NCBI GenBank assembly: GCA_050732935.1
Contig: JBOHRW010000227.1
Location: 1-32,943 of the forward strand
Direction: 5' to 3'
DNA length: 32,943 bases
Source of the DNA: DASRVA01 sp050732935
GTDB lineage: Bacteria; Gemmatimonadota; Gemmatimonadetes; JACCXV01; JAHWKZ01
Each line of letters begins with the position of its first letter. Within the stretch, counting starts at the first letter, position 1. Under the pieces are notes generated by a model that saw only the letters and a program-made list of their open reading frames with translations, had not been told where the DNA came from and did not search any database. Shown here piece after piece: positions 31,275-32,943 of the stretch. A program made the position numbers and the translations under genes.

Positions 31275-31939
31275 GGCTGGATTCCTTTCTCCTCGTCCAC
31301 CTGGGGCTCCGCTTCGAGCGGCACGCCGTGGGCGACCCGGTAGACCGAATAGATTCTCTCGAGGGCGGTGAAGTTAGCCAGCACGGCGATCAAGCCGAGG
31401 GCTATCAGCAGAGGCCAGTACTCCCACGCCGGGTCGATCATCGCGGCGACCGGGGTCAGCAATCCGCCCAGCCCGATGGCCACGATTCGCTCGGGACGCT
31501 GCATCAGGCCCACCGCGCACTCCACCCCGAGCGCCTCCGCACGCGCTCGCGTGTACGAGACCATCATCGATCCAACCATGGCCGTGATCACGACGTAGCC
31601 CACCCACCAGAATCGATCCAGCGGGCGGAAGAAGGCATACAGGCTGAAGTAGAAGACGATCTCGGAGACTCGGTCGAGCGTGGAATCGTAGAACGACCCG
31701 AACTTGGACGCCAGCCCCGAGCGACGAGCGACGTTGCCGTCCAGGATGTCCATCATGCCGCCGATCAGGAACACGACCACGCCGATGAATAGATGACGGG
31801 AGAACACGATCGCCGCCGCGCCCAGCGTGATCAGGAAGCCGGCCGTGCTGATGACGTTCGGGTGCATGCCGGCGCGAACGAGCCCCCCCACGATGGGATC
31901 GAGGAGGCCGACGAAGGCATTCTTCAGCCAGTCCGGCAC
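31271..31939 (-). CDS. CDP-alcohol phosphatidyltransferase, probable phosphatidylinositol(-phosphate) synthase
   Basis: Inner-membrane enzyme joining an alcohol to the phosphatidyl group of CDP-diacylglycerol. It has 222 residues and about six membrane segments. The full signature D-x2-DG-x2-AR-x8-G-x3-D-x3-D is present at 64-89 (MMDILDGNVARR, then GSFYDSTLDR). The overlap with ino1 makes inositol-3-phosphate the likely acceptor, giving phosphatidylinositol phosphate. That specificity is inferred from context, and related enzymes make PG phosphate or archaetidyl lipids. The start is GTG 31939. It lies only 16 nt after the trxA terminator, so its transcription must come from readthrough or a promoter hidden in the hairpin. 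Confidence 0.88.
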   Translation of the reverse strand: MPDWLKNAFVGLLDPIVGGLVRAGMHPNVISTAGFLITLGAAAIVFSRHLFIGVVVFLIGGMMDILDGNVARRSGLASKFGSFYDSTLDRVSEIVFYFSLYAFFRPLDRFWWVGYVVITAMVGSMMVSYTRARAEALGVECAVGLMQRPERIVAIGLGGLLTPVAAMIDPAWEYWPLLIALGLIAVLANFTALERIYSVYRVAHGVPLEAEPQVDEEKGIQP

Positions 31940-31955
31940 GGCTACCGAAGAATCG

Positions 31956-31990
31956 AAAAAGGCTCGCCGCCGACAGATCGGTGGCGAGCC
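31956..31990 (-). terminator. Rho-independent terminator of trxA
   Basis: On the minus strand, GGCTCGCC and GGCGAGCC arms, extended by CCGA/TCGG with one G-U, form a 13-bp stem with a 4-nt loop, followed by TTTTT. It sits 43 bp after the trxA stop. Confidence 0.9.
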
Positions 31991-32032
31991 CTGGTCGTTT
32001 GCATGGGATGCTCTACGGGGAACCCGACCGCA

Positions 32033-32365
32033 CTAAATATGGGCCTCGATGACCTCTTCGAGTCGCTGCTTTCTGACCGCGCCGACGACCGTGTCCACCA
32101 CCTCCCCGTCCTTGAAGAACAGGAGGCTGGGGATGGACCGCACCGCGTACTCCTGGGCGGTGCGCTGGTTGGAATCGACGTCCAGCTTGCAGACCTTGAG
32201 CCTTTCGTCGTACTGCTCGGCCAGCTCGTCGATGGTGGGGGCGATCATCTTGCAGGGCCCGCACCACTCGGCCCAGAAATCCACTAATGTCAGTCTGTCC
32301 GAGCGCTTGACCTCGGCATCGAAGTTGTCGTCGGTGACGACCTGTGTGCGATGATTGGATGACAT
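32033..32365 (-). CDS. trxA: Thioredoxin
   Basis: Cytoplasmic disulfide reductase. The 110-residue length is typical. The redox site WCGPC has Cys35 and Cys38 in LVDFWAEWCGPCKMIAP, and the cis-Pro loop lies in YAVRSIPSLLFFKDGE. ATG 32365 has GGAGATAGG just upstream as Shine-Dalgarno. It has its own promoter and terminator, so it is monocistronic. No signal peptide is visible. Confidence 0.96.
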   Translation of the reverse strand: MSSNHRTQVVTDDNFDAEVKRSDRLTLVDFWAEWCGPCKMIAPTIDELAEQYDERLKVCKLDVDSNQRTAQEYAVRSIPSLLFFKDGEVVDTVVGAVRKQRLEEVIEAHI

Positions 32366-32398
32366 GATCCTATCTCCGTGGAATCGTTTCCGTCGTGC

Positions 32399-32428
32399 TC
32401 GACGGACGGTTGGCGAAGAAGCTATAAT
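32399..32428 (+). promoter_or_regulatory. Possible plus-strand promoter of the epimerase gene
   Basis: TCGACG (32399-32404) and TATAAT (32423-32428) are separated by 18 bp. The TATAAT shares its bases with the minus-strand -10 of trxA, because TATAATA reads TATTATA on the other strand. Confidence 0.45.
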
Positions 32429-32453
32429 ACCGGCTCCGAAAACTCGATGTCAA
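32424..32453 (-). promoter_or_regulatory. Promoter of trxA
   Basis: On the minus strand, TTGACA (32448-32453) and TATTAT (32424-32429) are separated by 18 bp. This gives a leader of about 50 nt with a Shine-Dalgarno. Confidence 0.75.
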
Positions 32454-32509
32454 CTGGATGTACGTGGTTCGCGCGCTCCGTATTCCGGCTCCGGAGGACG
32501 GTCCAGGTC

Positions 32510-32943
32510 GTGAAGGTCCAGCTCGCCCACGTCGGCATCGCGGTCCGATCGATCTACGATGCCCGCGTCTTCTACGAAGAGGTGCTCGGCCTCGAGGTAC
32601 GGGATATCGAGGAGATCGCTTCCGAAGGCGTGAAGATCGCGCTCATCCCCTTCGACGGCGGGGAGATCGAGCTCCTCGAGCCCCTCGAACCCGACACCCC
32701 GATCGGGCGGTTCCTGGACAAGCACGGCGAGGGCCTCCATCACGTCTCCTTCGACGTCCCCGACGTGCGGGGAGCCATTCTGGCGGGGATCGAGCACGGC
32801 GTCGAGACGGTCGGAGAAGCTCCCCGGATGGGATCCGAGGGCCGGGAGATCGCCTTCTTCCATCCGCTGTTCACCCACGGAGTGCTGGTCGAGGTCGCGG
32901 GGCCGCGCGGTGAAGAGACCGGCGATCTGGCCGGTTCGCCCGG
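32510..32943 (+). CDS. mce: Methylmalonyl-CoA epimerase (3' end beyond the window)
   Basis: Interconverts the (R) and (S) forms of methylmalonyl-CoA in propionate metabolism. At least 144 residues are visible. It begins MKVQLAHVGIAVRSIYDARV with the first metal-binding His7 of the glyoxalase/VOC fold. FYEEVLGLEV, IALIPFDGGEIELLEP, GEGLHHVSFDVPDV (second His) and IAFFHPLFTHGVLVEVAG (Glu ligand) follow. GTG 32510 is used, with GGAGG at 32493-32497, 12 nt upstream. No in-frame ATG lies nearby. The family is close to other VOC proteins, but the motif order fits the epimerase best. It is divergent from trxA. Confidence 0.88.
   Translation, partial: MKVQLAHVGIAVRSIYDARVFYEEVLGLEVRDIEEIASEGVKIALIPFDGGEIELLEPLEPDTPIGRFLDKHGEGLHHVSFDVPDVRGAILAGIEHGVETVGEAPRMGSEGREIAFFHPLFTHGVLVEVAGPRGEETGDLAGSP

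Noticed and set aside
1..32943. CRISPR arrays, rRNA genes, riboswitches and replication origins
   Set aside because: No regularly spaced direct repeats, rRNA-like sequence, or recognisable TPP-type leader upstream of thiL's unit were found. No DnaA-box cluster was noticed.

Overview
The window is 32.9 kb of high-GC DNA (core lines reach about 80% by hand count) with tightly packed, often overlapping genes. The gene set fits a free-living Gram-negative-type bacterium: gltA-icd, pyk, hrcA-dnaJ, obg, hemW, tmk, ctpA, a short primary-type sigma factor, lipoproteins, secreted metalloenzymes, and an Ino1 plus phosphatidylinositol-synthase pair. Gemmatimonadota or a related FCB-group lineage is my best guess from general resemblance, with low confidence. 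I have no 16S or marker-gene placement.

Layout. 1-1775 is a lower-GC accessory stretch (one line counted at 47% GC): a frameshifted IS1-like transposase cut by the window edge, a small basic KGG-type protein, and a small unknown protein followed by a retropepsin-like aspartic protease. 1876-15351 is a long minus-strand run. Read in transcription order it is gltA, icd, a low-GC two-gene insert (ComF-like phosphoribosyltransferase plus DprA-like protein), obg, dprA, hemW, then from its own promoter hrcA, dnaJ, nnr, a propeller lipoprotein and thiL. 15441-16023 is a VapBC pair with a damaged or unusual toxin start, followed by pyk. 17633-19188 holds tRNA-Ala(GGC), a decayed toxin-antitoxin island, an RskA-like membrane protein and tRNA-Leu(CAA). 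19225-23731 holds a phosphatase lipoprotein, a Lon N-domain protein, a ZIP transporter, a secreted protein and the sigma factor with its terminator. 23794-31939 is a minus-strand run of seven nearly overlapping genes: PI synthase, ino1, M1 peptidase, tmk, ctpA, a NYN nuclease and an APC transporter. The window ends with trxA and methylmalonyl-CoA epimerase, which diverge from one shared promoter region.

How the genes relate. gltA and icd are successive TCA-cycle enzymes. HrcA and DnaJ form a heat-shock unit. Ino1 makes inositol-3-phosphate for the adjacent CDP-alcohol phosphotransferase. The best candidate for an unusual system is the low-GC cassette at 11578-12881. It pairs a PRTase with a DprA homologue, the domain pairing I recall for the ShosTA toxin-antitoxin and anti-phage system, and it sits exactly at the 3' end of icd. 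A second theme is promoter geometry: four minus-strand genes have a -10 box ending 6-7 nt before the start codon, which suggests frequent leaderless translation.
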